Shown here piece by piece: positions 56,351 through 62,720 of a DNA stretch of 64,000 nt (within the stretch, counting starts at the first letter, position 1; each line of letters starts with the position of its first letter). The position numbers were made by a program, and so were the translations under genes. The notes under the pieces were generated by a model. The model saw nothing but the letters and a program-made list of their open reading frames with translations, ran no database searches and was not told the DNA's origin. The DNA comes from Sulfurospirillum deleyianum DSM 6946 (GTDB lineage Bacteria > Campylobacterota > Campylobacteria > Campylobacterales > Sulfurospirillaceae): assembly GCF_000024885.1 (NCBI RefSeq), contig NC_013512.1, positions 124,001-188,000 on the forward strand. Direction: 5' to 3'.

Positions 56351-56791
56351 ATGAATCCCCAGCTGGTATATCTAGCCCAAACAGAGACAACAGCGGGGTT
56401 TCTCTCCCAAAATGTAGACGCGCTCATTCAAACGAAAAACCGCCCAAGCGGTAAATCGTTTTTGATGAGTGTGGATTCGCTTAAAACCTTGCGTACCTTT
56501 ACGAGAGTTCCAACATTGCATAAAAATTGTGTACGACGCTCCAAAAAAACAACGTTTGCTTATCCGTGTGGCTTAGCGATTCGTGTGGTGAAAGAGGAAG
56601 CGCATTTGGAATTTTTACGCAAACTAAAATGGAGTTACTCGACCTCTTCAAATCCCAGTGGAAAAGGTTTTGATGAAGCATTTGCCAAAGAAAAAGCGGA
56701 TGTGATTGTCTTTACATGTAAAGGTTTTTTTGAAGATAAGCCTTCAATGATTTACAGATTAGGCAGAGTGAAAAAGAAGCGATTGCGATGA
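56351..56791 (+). CDS. Sua5/YciO/YrdC (TsaC-like) domain protein, short form
   Basis: This 146-residue protein resembles the TsaC/Sua5 fold: N-R-P-S-G-K-S-F near residues 31-38, a strand with P-C-G-L-A-I-R-V-V, and Y-S-T-S-S-N-P-S-G-K near 95-104, which recalls the S-T-S-A-N-x-S-G motif. It is about 50 residues shorter than functional TsaC and the N-terminal Y-P-T-D-T-x-Y-G-L motif is absent (Y-L-A-Q-T-E-T-T-A-G-F instead). A protein of this kind follows carB in C. jejuni as I recall. It may be a specialised or degenerate copy. One TTACATGTAA encodes T-C-K. Confidence 0.7.
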   Translation: MNPQLVYLAQTETTAGFLSQNVDALIQTKNRPSGKSFLMSVDSLKTLRTFTRVPTLHKNCVRRSKKTTFAYPCGLAIRVVKEEAHLEFLRKLKWSYSTSSNPSGKGFDEAFAKEKADVIVFTCKGFFEDKPSMIYRLGRVKKKRLR

Positions 56792-57645
56792 GAACAGCTA
56801 TGAATCAGTATGATGCAACCGCTATTCTAAAAGCATTCATGCAAGAGATTCATAAAGATAAATGGATTCTTCCTTTTATCATAATGTTTTATTTTAGTAT
56901 GGTATTTGTATTAATCCCTTGCGCATTATTTTGGGTGTTTTCAATGGTTATGTATGCTGATTTACCTGTAACAGATCATTATATGACGTTTATTGCTTAC
57001 AAGACCCCATTCGTATTAGTTCCTTTTTCGTTTGTTTTATTGTTTTATTTTTACAGTGTTTATTCTGAGATAGATAATAAAGACAAAAAAGTGTATCGAA
57101 AAGCAAGAAATTTCATGTTGATAACTATGATCATAGGCTGTGTTCCCATTTTTATTGCGGAGTATCGATTGGTATGGATTGCTCTTTACAGTTGTGTGTT
57201 TATTACTACACTTTATTTTCTTTCTCTTTCTTATTTGGACAGAGATACATATTCTGAAAGAGTCTTGCTTAAGAGTTATGATGATTTGGGTGTCTATGGG
57301 ATGATGGATAATCCTATCAGTGTGCAGGATGATGTTAATAGAGCAAGATTAACGGTCGCTACCGCCTCAACAGGTTTTTTGTTTGTCACTTTATTTGTAA
57401 AATCTTTTTTGAAATCTTTAATTTATTTTCTAGCGATTTGTAATAAAAGATATGTTTTTGAAGCGGTACGTTATTTAGATGAAGTTTTTGAAAACAACAT
57501 GGAACCATTAAAGCCATTGCAAAATCACTATGTAAAATCTATTTTGAGTTATAAAGGATATCTTGAATATTCAATAAATGGGTATGTCTTAACAGAAAAA
57601 AGCAGAGATTTAGCTTTGAAAGTGAAGAATAATCCTTACATGTAA
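56788..57645 (+). CDS. Integral membrane protein of unknown function
   Basis: This 285-residue protein has about four to five hydrophobic segments (near residues 26-48, 62-84, 108-126, 129-150 and 190-218) and a soluble C-terminal tail. I recognise no family. Its codons are more A/T-rich than those of the neighbours, and it has many Phe/Tyr/Met residues. It overlaps the TsaC-like gene by 4 bases (ATGA). The stop codon lies within the TTACATGTAA core of a 36-bp inverted repeat. It looks like accessory content between carB and the reverse-strand NifX operon. Confidence 0.6.
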   Translation: MRTAMNQYDATAILKAFMQEIHKDKWILPFIIMFYFSMVFVLIPCALFWVFSMVMYADLPVTDHYMTFIAYKTPFVLVPFSFVLLFYFYSVYSEIDNKDKKVYRKARNFMLITMIIGCVPIFIAEYRLVWIALYSCVFITTLYFLSLSYLDRDTYSERVLLKSYDDLGVYGMMDNPISVQDDVNRARLTVATASTGFLFVTLFVKSFLKSLIYFLAICNKRYVFEAVRYLDEVFENNMEPLKPLQNHYVKSILSYKGYLEYSINGYVLTEKSRDLALKVKNNPYM

Positions 57646-57658
57646 AGATTATTCTTCA
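57623..57658. terminator. 36-bp inverted repeat (one mismatch) between convergent genes, TTACATGTAA core
   Basis: Seventeen of eighteen base pairs match around a centre at 57640/57641. The outer arms are TGAAGAATAATC and its complement. It contains the stop codon of the forward gene and ends 7 bases before the stop of the reverse NifX-like gene. It is the longest inverted repeat I found here and a likely bidirectional terminator. Confidence 0.75.
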
Positions 57659-57664
57659 TAGTTT

Positions 57665-58033
57665 TTATTTATGGCTACTGCAGGTATGATTTGGGTCAAT
57701 TTTAGCAACATTACCTGCTAAAAATGCACGTAAAGAGTCTTCTAAAATCTCATTTTTATCATCAAAATAGACATCAATACCAAGAGCTAGAAATTTTTTC
57801 AAAGGCTCTCCACCAATACCTCCCACAATCAGAACATCTGCTCCAAGGGATTGAATATTGCTCACGGCATTTTGACATGCACCAGTAACATGTCCAGGGT
57901 TTTTATGAACACTTACATCTTTTACGATGCCATCTTCAACTTTGACAACAGTATAAAAAGTGGCTCGACCAAAATGTGCACCACGTTTGGCACTGAGCCC
58001 ATCATCTTTGGTGGTAGGAAATACAATAATCAT
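57665..58033 (-). CDS. NifX/NifB C-terminal-domain protein (dinitrogenase Fe-Mo cofactor family), copy 2
   Basis: This 122-residue protein has the ribonuclease H-like NifX/ORP fold: H-F-G-R-A-T-F-Y-T-V near residues 19-28, a G-A-C-Q-N-A region, and G-A-D-V-L-I-V-G-G-I-G near 64-74. Family members bind Fe, Mo or mixed Mo-Cu-S clusters. A C-terminal H-x-C-S-S-H tail could bind metal. It is last in the DUF134-ATPase-NifX operon, 50 bases after copy 1. No nitrogenase genes are present, so I do not infer nitrogen fixation. Confidence 0.85.
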   Translation of the reverse strand: MIIVFPTTKDDGLSAKRGAHFGRATFYTVVKVEDGIVKDVSVHKNPGHVTGACQNAVSNIQSLGADVLIVGGIGGEPLKKFLALGIDVYFDDKNEILEDSLRAFLAGNVAKIDPNHTCSSHK

Positions 58034-58083
58034 AACTTAACCTTTTATTTATTTTTTAGAATAGTTATTTTAACGCTTTTAAA

Positions 58084-58422
58084 CTAAAACTTTTCCAGTG
58101 CACCATCTTGATAGGCTTTGTACGCTTCTGCCACACTCATTTCACCCGCACCAACATAAACAACCGTATTCATTTGCGCCAATACCGCACGAGCATTTTC
58201 TCCAGGACCATTGCCTGTAATAATGACATCCACACCTAAATCTGCCATTACTTTTGCCATTTTAGGACCTGCACCGTGTTCTTGATTGACAATTTCACGG
58301 TTATCATGAATCGTAATTTGACCACTTTGCTCATCAAAAACAAGGACATAATACGTACGTCCAAAACGTGCTTCCATCATGGATTCCCATGCAGGGTCTT
58401 TGGTTGTAAAAGCTATTTTCAT
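58084..58422 (-). CDS. NifX/NifB C-terminal-domain protein, copy 1
   Basis: This 112-residue protein is of the same family: A-R-F-G-R-T-Y-Y-V-L near residues 18-27, H-G-A-G near 49-52, and G-V-D-V-I-I-T-G-N-G-P-G near 62-73. It lacks the Cys/His tail of copy 2. It starts 1 base after the stop of the ATPase gene. Two NifX-like proteins beside two MinD-type ATPases match the ORP-complex type of gene cluster. Confidence 0.85.
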   Translation of the reverse strand: MKIAFTTKDPAWESMMEARFGRTYYVLVFDEQSGQITIHDNREIVNQEHGAGPKMAKVMADLGVDVIITGNGPGENARAVLAQMNTVVYVGAGEMSVAEAYKAYQDGALEKF

Positions 58423-58423
58423 T

Positions 58424-59302
58424 TTATACTCCTAATGTATTTTTTATGGTTTCAAAACTCTCTTCAAGTAACTTTTTTAAAGGCTCATCGCTGTATTCGG
58501 TAATGGTTTTTGCTTCAACCATCGCTTGTGTAAAGGCTTTGTTGTAAGGAATACTCTTTACATGTAAAATGGATTCTTCTCTCAAAAAGGCTTCAATCTG
58601 CGCACACACTTCAGGATTTAAATCGGCTTTGTTAATAATACATCCTGCTTTAATACGAAATTTTTTCACGACTTCATAGACCCGTTTTAAATCATGTAGC
58701 CCTGAAAGCGTTGGCTCGGTTACGAGTAAGGCAAAGTTAGCCCCACTTAAGGAAGAGACCACAGGACAGCCAATGCCAGGTGAGCCATCCACAATCATCA
58801 ACGATTTATTTTTTGCTAAGGCAATGGCTTTGCCCTCTTTTTTAACTTTAGCGACCAGTTTACCTGAATTTTCAGCACCAATACCCAGTTTTGCATGCAC
58901 CATGTCGCTTCCGTATTTGGTTTGAGATGTAAACCATGCTCCTGCCAAACGCTCATTCATCGAAATAGCATTGAGTCGGCACACTTTTTCACAGTATCCA
59001 CACCCTTCACACGAGAGCTCATCCACAACATAACGACCATTTTCTAAGACAATCGCATCAAAACGGCACACCTTTGCACATCGTCCGCAATTACGGCAGG
59101 TCTCAGGATCAATGTGGGCTAAAACACCGCTGTAAAAATCCTCTTTGTGATCAAAATCTGGCTGAAGTAAAAGGTGCATATCCGCTGCGTCTACATCACA
59201 ATCCACAACCACACATGCATCTTTGGCTAAACTTGCCAGCGCTGCGGTAATGGAGGTTTTTCCCGTACCGCCTTTGCCTGAAATGACGACAATCTCTTTC
59301 AT
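58424..59302 (-). CDS. MinD/Mrp-type ATPase with internal 2x[4Fe-4S] ferredoxin domain (ATPase B)
   Basis: This 292-residue P-loop ATPase of the MinD/Mrp deviant-Walker class (S-G-K-G-G-T-G-K-T-S at residues 8-17) is interrupted at about residues 65-110 by a ferredoxin insert with two C-x2-C-x2-C-x3-C sets (C-R-N-C-G-R-C-A-K-V-C and C-E-G-C-G-Y-C-E-K-V-C). Such proteins act in Fe-S or metal-cluster handling and in ORP complexes. It overlaps ATPase A by 4 bases, so the two probably form a heterodimer. One TTACATGTAA encodes L-H-V-K. Confidence 0.88.
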   Translation of the reverse strand: MKEIVVISGKGGTGKTSITAALASLAKDACVVVDCDVDAADMHLLLQPDFDHKEDFYSGVLAHIDPETCRNCGRCAKVCRFDAIVLENGRYVVDELSCEGCGYCEKVCRLNAISMNERLAGAWFTSQTKYGSDMVHAKLGIGAENSGKLVAKVKKEGKAIALAKNKSLMIVDGSPGIGCPVVSSLSGANFALLVTEPTLSGLHDLKRVYEVVKKFRIKAGCIINKADLNPEVCAQIEAFLREESILHVKSIPYNKAFTQAMVEAKTITEYSDEPLKKLLEESFETIKNTLGV

Positions 59303-60165
59303 TGCGCAGCTCCTTGAAAACGTGCTTTTACATGTAAAGCTATTTTTTCGATTTCATCTTTGAAAGATGGAATCTCTTTATAGATAAGTTTTCCCGCCGA
59401 ATAGAGCTTTGCTGCTTCAATCAAATGAGGAATTTTTCCAATAATAGGGATGTTTTCTCTTTGGCAATACGCTACAACATCTTCATTTCCCATACCATAA
59501 CGGTTAATGACCACTCCAAACTCTTTTCCTAAAATGCGTGTCGTCTCAACCGCAAGGGTTAAATCGTGCAAACCAAAAGGAGTGGGTTCAGTCACTAAAA
59601 TGACAAAATCAGCATCTTTAATCGCCTCAATCACAGGGCAAGACGTCCCTGGAGGTGAATCAAAAAGCTTCATGGTTTCATCATCAAAATGTTGATCAAC
59701 ATATTTTTTAGTCTGCGCAATCAATGAGACGGCTTGTTCCTCTCCGATATTTAAACGACCTTCTACAAACTCAATATCCCCTGCAAGAAAATGGCTCAGT
59801 TCGCCCATTTTTTGAGGTTCCATCGGCAGTGAACCCATAGGACAAAGCTCTGAACAGGCATAACAGCTGTGGCAGAGATTGGGGAAGATTAAAATCTCAT
59901 TGGCAAGGCAAAGAAGGGCATTAAAATTACAGTTTTCAATGCATTCACCACACAGGGTACATGAAGTGCTATCCCAACGAGGAATCATCTTCATTTTATC
60001 CTCTTTGCGTAAGAGTTCGCCTTGTAAAAAAAGATTGGAATTGGGTTCTTCCACATCCAAATCAACCAAAACAGTGCTTTGACTCTCCCCTAAAAATGTT
60101 GCAAGATTGGTGGAGAGGGTTGTTTTCCCTGTTCCACCTTTACCACTGGCTATGGCTATTTTCAT
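59299..60165 (-). CDS. MinD/Mrp-type ATPase with internal 2x[4Fe-4S] ferredoxin domain (ATPase A)
   Basis: This 288-residue paralogue of ATPase B has A-S-G-K-G-G-T-G-K-T-T at residues 5-15, then the ferredoxin insert with C-T-L-C-G-E-C-I-E-N-C and C-H-S-C-Y-A-C-S-E-L-C-P, and the D-S-P-P-G-T-S-C-P switch region (about residue 158). The reading frame is open 28 codons further upstream, but the ATG at 60165 starts the P-loop strand directly and overlaps the zinc-ribbon stop by 4 bases. Lysine 7 is the deviant Walker A lysine used for dimer contacts. Confidence 0.88.
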   Translation of the reverse strand: MKIAIASGKGGTGKTTLSTNLATFLGESQSTVLVDLDVEEPNSNLFLQGELLRKEDKMKMIPRWDSTSCTLCGECIENCNFNALLCLANEILIFPNLCHSCYACSELCPMGSLPMEPQKMGELSHFLAGDIEFVEGRLNIGEEQAVSLIAQTKKYVDQHFDDETMKLFDSPPGTSCPVIEAIKDADFVILVTEPTPFGLHDLTLAVETTRILGKEFGVVINRYGMGNEDVVAYCQRENIPIIGKIPHLIEAAKLYSAGKLIYKEIPSFKDEIEKIALHVKARFQGAAQ

Positions 60166-60443
60166 TGTTGTACCGCAGTGTTTTTTTGTTGGACGAGTTC
60201 TTCTCTCACAAGGGTATGACCACATGCAGGGCATTTTTGTGTGGTGCATTTAACCCCTCTTTCATGAGGTACTTTTTCACCGCATTTGGTGCAGACACAA
60301 AAGCCACCCATGCCAAAAGCTCCACCATTGTTTCGACCACCACCCATATTTCCTTGATTGCCGTTACCTCGCATATTTGCACCACGTCCGCCATTTTGAT
60401 TCATACCGTTTCCACAACGGTTCGCTTTGTTTCTTCCAAACAT
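60162..60443 (-). CDS. Gly/Asn-rich zinc-ribbon protein
   Basis: This 93-residue protein has a low-complexity Gly/Asn/Met-rich N-terminal half (N-G-G-R-G-A-N-M-R-G-N-G-N) and a zinc ribbon in the second half (C-V-C-T-K-C-G-E-K-V and C-T-T-Q-K-C-P-A-C-G-H). Small proteins of this kind accompany NifX/MinD clusters in several anaerobes. It is probably a metal-binding or scaffold partner of the complex encoded here. AAAGGAAACAAA precedes the ATG. Confidence 0.75.
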   Translation of the reverse strand: MFGRNKANRCGNGMNQNGGRGANMRGNGNQGNMGGGRNNGGAFGMGGFCVCTKCGEKVPHERGVKCTTQKCPACGHTLVREELVQQKNTAVQQ

Positions 60444-60531
60444 TTTGTTTCCTTTGTTATTGATCGTACCATTTTCATCTTATCAGGGGATAAAAATGGT
60501 TTAAAATAAGGTTATTCCAAGCCTTTAGTAC

Positions 60532-60978
60532 TCATTTTTGAACTCTTTCGTGGCAACATCGTCCATGCCCAAAGCCTCTGGCAAAATTGACCAAGTGGCT
60601 CGAGTGACACAAAGGACATTGCTCATGTTCTTCGTGCAGACTCGCTTTGAAAATATGGCGACACTCCACACATCGATAAAGATTCTCTTTAAAATGAATA
60701 CTCCCACCACCAATCGTTAGCTTTGATCCAGTAATCAGCATTGAAGCTACTTTTTTACGCGCACGTTCTACCAATCGTGTAAACGTTGAGCGTGAAATTC
60801 CCATTGCTTCAGATGCTTGTTCATGCTCAAATCCCTCATGATCTGCCAAGCGAATCGCTTCGTATTCATCGAGTTCAAGCACAATCGTTTCAAGTTTGTC
60901 TCCAATCACTCCTGCTGGTTTAAATGTTGTAAACAGCGGAGGATGACTGACCACTCTCTCTTTTGGATTTCTAGCCAT
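60532..60978 (-). CDS. DUF134 family DNA-binding regulator with C-terminal zinc ribbon
   Basis: This 148-residue protein of the UPF0251/DUF134 family has a sigma-70 region-4-like helix-turn-helix (D-E-Y-E-A-I-R-L-A-D and Q-A-S-E-A-M-G-I-S-R-S-T-F near residues 54-88) and a C-terminal zinc ribbon (C-V-E-C-R and C-P-L-C-H). The frame extends to 61023, but the ATG at 60978 matches the family start (M-A-R-N-P) and has AGGAA before it. It is first in the NifX/ATPase operon, and its promoter carries two palindromic sites, so I infer autoregulation. Confidence 0.85.
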   Translation of the reverse strand: MARNPKERVVSHPPLFTTFKPAGVIGDKLETIVLELDEYEAIRLADHEGFEHEQASEAMGISRSTFTRLVERARKKVASMLITGSKLTIGGGSIHFKENLYRCVECRHIFKASLHEEHEQCPLCHSSHLVNFARGFGHGRCCHERVQK

Positions 60979-61009
60979 GAAAGTTCCTATTTCCTTATAA
61001 GGTTTCGCC

Positions 61010-61039
61010 ATTATAATACACATATGTGCATAATGTCAA
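61010..61039 (-). promoter_or_regulatory. Promoter of the DUF134-ATPase-NifX operon
   Basis: On the reverse strand, TTGACA (61039-61034) and TATAAT (61015-61010) are separated by 18 bases, 31 bases before the DUF134 ATG. Both hexamers are perfect consensus, so control is probably by repression. Confidence 0.8.
61019..61028. promoter_or_regulatory. Operator-like palindrome CACATATGTG in promoter spacer (site 1)
   Basis: A perfect 10-bp palindrome between the -35 and -10 hexamers; binding here would block RNA polymerase. It is identical to the core of site 2. Confidence 0.75.
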
Positions 61040-61048
61040 GAGTAAATA

Positions 61049-61062
61049 TGCACATATGTGCA
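61049..61062. promoter_or_regulatory. Operator-like palindrome TGCACATATGTGCA upstream of -35 (site 2)
   Basis: A 14-bp perfect palindrome sharing CACATATGTG with site 1. Centre-to-centre distance is 32 bp, about three helical turns, so two dimers could bind on the same face. Confidence 0.75.
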
Positions 61063-61071
61063 AAAATAGTT

Positions 61072-61081
61072 TTACATGTAA
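61072..61081. repeat. TTACATGTAA copy upstream of the DUF134 operon
   Basis: This non-coding copy lies 9 bases beyond operator site 2. It is distinct in sequence from CACATATGTG, so I treat it as a member of the dispersed family and not as a third operator. Confidence 0.9.
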
Positions 61082-61132
61082 GGATGAAAAAGTTAAAAGT
61101 TGAGCTCTGCAAGAACTCTAGTTAGGAGGACT

Positions 61133-61161
61133 AGGCGTTACATGTAAAACATGCAACGCCT
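61133..61161 (-). terminator. Hairpin terminator of the surE-tcdA unit, TTACATGTAA in the stem
   Basis: Arms of 13 bases (starting AGGCGTT) pair with one mismatch around an AAA/TTT loop, overlapping the stop codon of the reverse TcdA-like gene. One arm contains a TTACATGTAA copy (61138-61147). Confidence 0.65.
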
Positions 61162-61804
61162 ATATTTTCCCCGCAATCTTTCGAATCGCAAGAGAAGCGA
61201 GTGTCAAGCCAAAGGCTCCTGTGACGCACATTAGGCTTCCTAGCGCTTTGCACAAAGGTTCCTCATCGGAGAAAACGGTGAGAAAATCTCCTTGAAAGCC
61301 ACTTTTTTTAAGCTCATAACGCATTTTTTTCGCTAACGCATCACCATGGGTTTTCCAAATCGAAGCGGTTTGGATGCGGGTGGGGTCAATTTTTTTGGCA
61401 CTGCCACTGGAGCTTAAAAGTTTTTCACTCACTTTGTGAGCAATGGCAATTTTGGCGGGTATATCATCAATGGCATCAATCACCACATCGTAAAGTGAAA
61501 AATCAAAGTGTTCCACCCATTCTGGCGTAATGAGTGCGTGAATGGGTGTGATATTGGGATAAAGTGAGGCAAGGTGTAAGACTTTGACTTCGCCTAGGGC
61601 TTCAGAGCCTAATTGGCGGTTTTGATTGGTGATGTCATACACATCATCATCCACGATAGTGATGTGCCCAATGCCTGTGCGAAAGAGTGTATCCAAGCAG
61701 ACACTTCCGACACCTCCGACACCTAAAAGTAAAATGTGAGCGTTTTGGAGTTTTTCAAAATCATCATTCAAAACAGAGCGAACTCTGGTAAAGCGGTCAT
61801 CCAT
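61160..61804 (-). CDS. tcdA: TcdA-like ThiF/HesA-family enzyme (tRNA A37 threonylcarbamoyladenosine dehydratase)
   Basis: This 214-residue E1-like protein has the ATP-binding motif G-V-G-G-V-G-S near residues 28-34, R-T-G-I-G near 42-46, D-I-T-N-Q-N-R-Q near 57-64, and V-I-D-A-I-D-D near 107-113. The order fits TcdA, which cyclises t6A37 in tRNA, better than MoeB or ThiF because the adenylation zinc cysteines are missing. It is about 50 residues shorter than E. coli TcdA. It overlaps surE by 8 bases. Confidence 0.75.
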   Translation of the reverse strand: MDDRFTRVRSVLNDDFEKLQNAHILLLGVGGVGSVCLDTLFRTGIGHITIVDDDVYDITNQNRQLGSEALGEVKVLHLASLYPNITPIHALITPEWVEHFDFSLYDVVIDAIDDIPAKIAIAHKVSEKLLSSSGSAKKIDPTRIQTASIWKTHGDALAKKMRYELKKSGFQGDFLTVFSDEEPLCKALGSLMCVTGAFGLTLASLAIRKIAGKI

Positions 61805-62588
61805 GTTCTATCCAGTGGTTTAACGTTTCTAATTCATCATGCGCAGTCATATCGAGCTGAATCGGTGTAATAGAGACATATCCCGCTTCAATGGCACTGA
61901 GGTCACAGTCCTTTTTTTCACTCTTTCTCCACTCTAACGTGTGCACACCTAGCCAATAATACTCCTCGCCTCTAGGATTTCGATGCAAGTGCGCATCATT
62001 GCCATACATACGATACCCCGCACGGGTAATTTTATACCCTTTACATTCATCAGGCGTGAGTGGCGGAATATTGATATTTAAAAAGCGACGCTCACTTAGA
62101 GGAAATGTGCCTTCTAAGATTTTTTTCGCTAAATCATGCACCGTTTTCTCCGCCAAATCATACCCATGGGTGAGTTCAATGTTTTGAGGCCCTCCCACAT
62201 AGACTTGTGAAATCGCAATCGAGGGAATACCGTGCAAAGCGCCTTCCATAGCCGCACTGGCTGTTCCGCTGTACGTAATGTCCTCGCCTAAATTGGAGCC
62301 TTTATTGATGCCACTTACAATGAGGTCGGGTTTGTTTGAACCTTCAAAAAGAGCGTTCAATGAGAGGTAGATACAATCCGTGGGTGTGCCATCATCGAGT
62401 TTAAAAAAGTCATCTTCAAGAGAGATAAAACGAAGCGGACGGGTCAGGGTAAGGGAGTGTCCGCAGGCAGATTTTTCAGAACTTGGAGCGACAATAGTCA
62501 CATGCCCTAAAGGACGAAGCGCACGAGCAAGTGCGTGAAGCCCTGCACTTTCAAAACCATCATCATTCGTAATTAAAATGCGTTTCAT
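61797..62588 (-). CDS. surE: 5'/3'-nucleotidase SurE
   Basis: This 263-residue metal-dependent nucleotidase has the N-terminal site I-L-I-T-N-D-D-G-F-E-S-A-G (Asp8-Asp9), the S-S-E-K-S-A-C-G-H motif near residues 36-44, and S-G-I-N-K-G-S-N-L-G-E-D near 92-103. Length and motifs are typical. It is followed by the TcdA-like gene with an 8-base overlap and is divergent from lpxB. Confidence 0.96.
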   Translation of the reverse strand: MKRILITNDDGFESAGLHALARALRPLGHVTIVAPSSEKSACGHSLTLTRPLRFISLEDDFFKLDDGTPTDCIYLSLNALFEGSNKPDLIVSGINKGSNLGEDITYSGTASAAMEGALHGIPSIAISQVYVGGPQNIELTHGYDLAEKTVHDLAKKILEGTFPLSERRFLNINIPPLTPDECKGYKITRAGYRMYGNDAHLHRNPRGEEYYWLGVHTLEWRKSEKKDCDLSAIEAGYVSITPIQLDMTAHDELETLNHWIEHG

Positions 62589-62610
62589 TTATAAACCTTG
62601 TTTTTGGGAT

Positions 62611-62616
62611 ATTATA
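62611..62616 (-). promoter_or_regulatory. -10 box of surE
   Basis: TATAAT on the reverse strand lies 23 bases before the surE ATG. Confidence 0.5.
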
Positions 62617-62633
62617 ACGAAAGAGACTTATGT

Positions 62634-62692
62634 TAGACTTCCTTTAAAGCACAAAAGCGAGTCTATTTTTAAGAGATTTTTGTATAGACTTC
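62634..62692. repeat. Alternating TAGACT/AGTCTA repeats in the surE-lpxB gap
   Basis: TAGACTTC occurs at 62634-62641 and 62685-62692, with the complement AGTCTA at 62660-62665 between them. The middle element can pair with either outer copy, giving two mutually exclusive hairpins in the leader region of lpxB. Confidence 0.55.
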
Positions 62693-62720
62693 GTCATAAA
62701 GAATTAAAAAAGGCACTGTT

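Noticed and set aside
59303-60249. Longer N-terminus for ATPase A, from 60249
   Set aside because: It would add 28 residues read through the zinc-ribbon gene before the P-loop strand; the ATG at 60165 has a 4-base overlap and normal P-loop position.
57665-60443. Nitrogen-fixation gene cluster
   Set aside because: NifX-type domains are present, but no nifHDK, nifB radical SAM part, nifE or nifN lies nearby, and the ATPases are MinD/Mrp-type with ferredoxin inserts. The set fits an ORP-like complex better.
61072-61081. TTACATGTAA next to the DUF134 promoter as a third operator
   Set aside because: It differs from CACATATGTG in its core and belongs to the dispersed family found all over the window.
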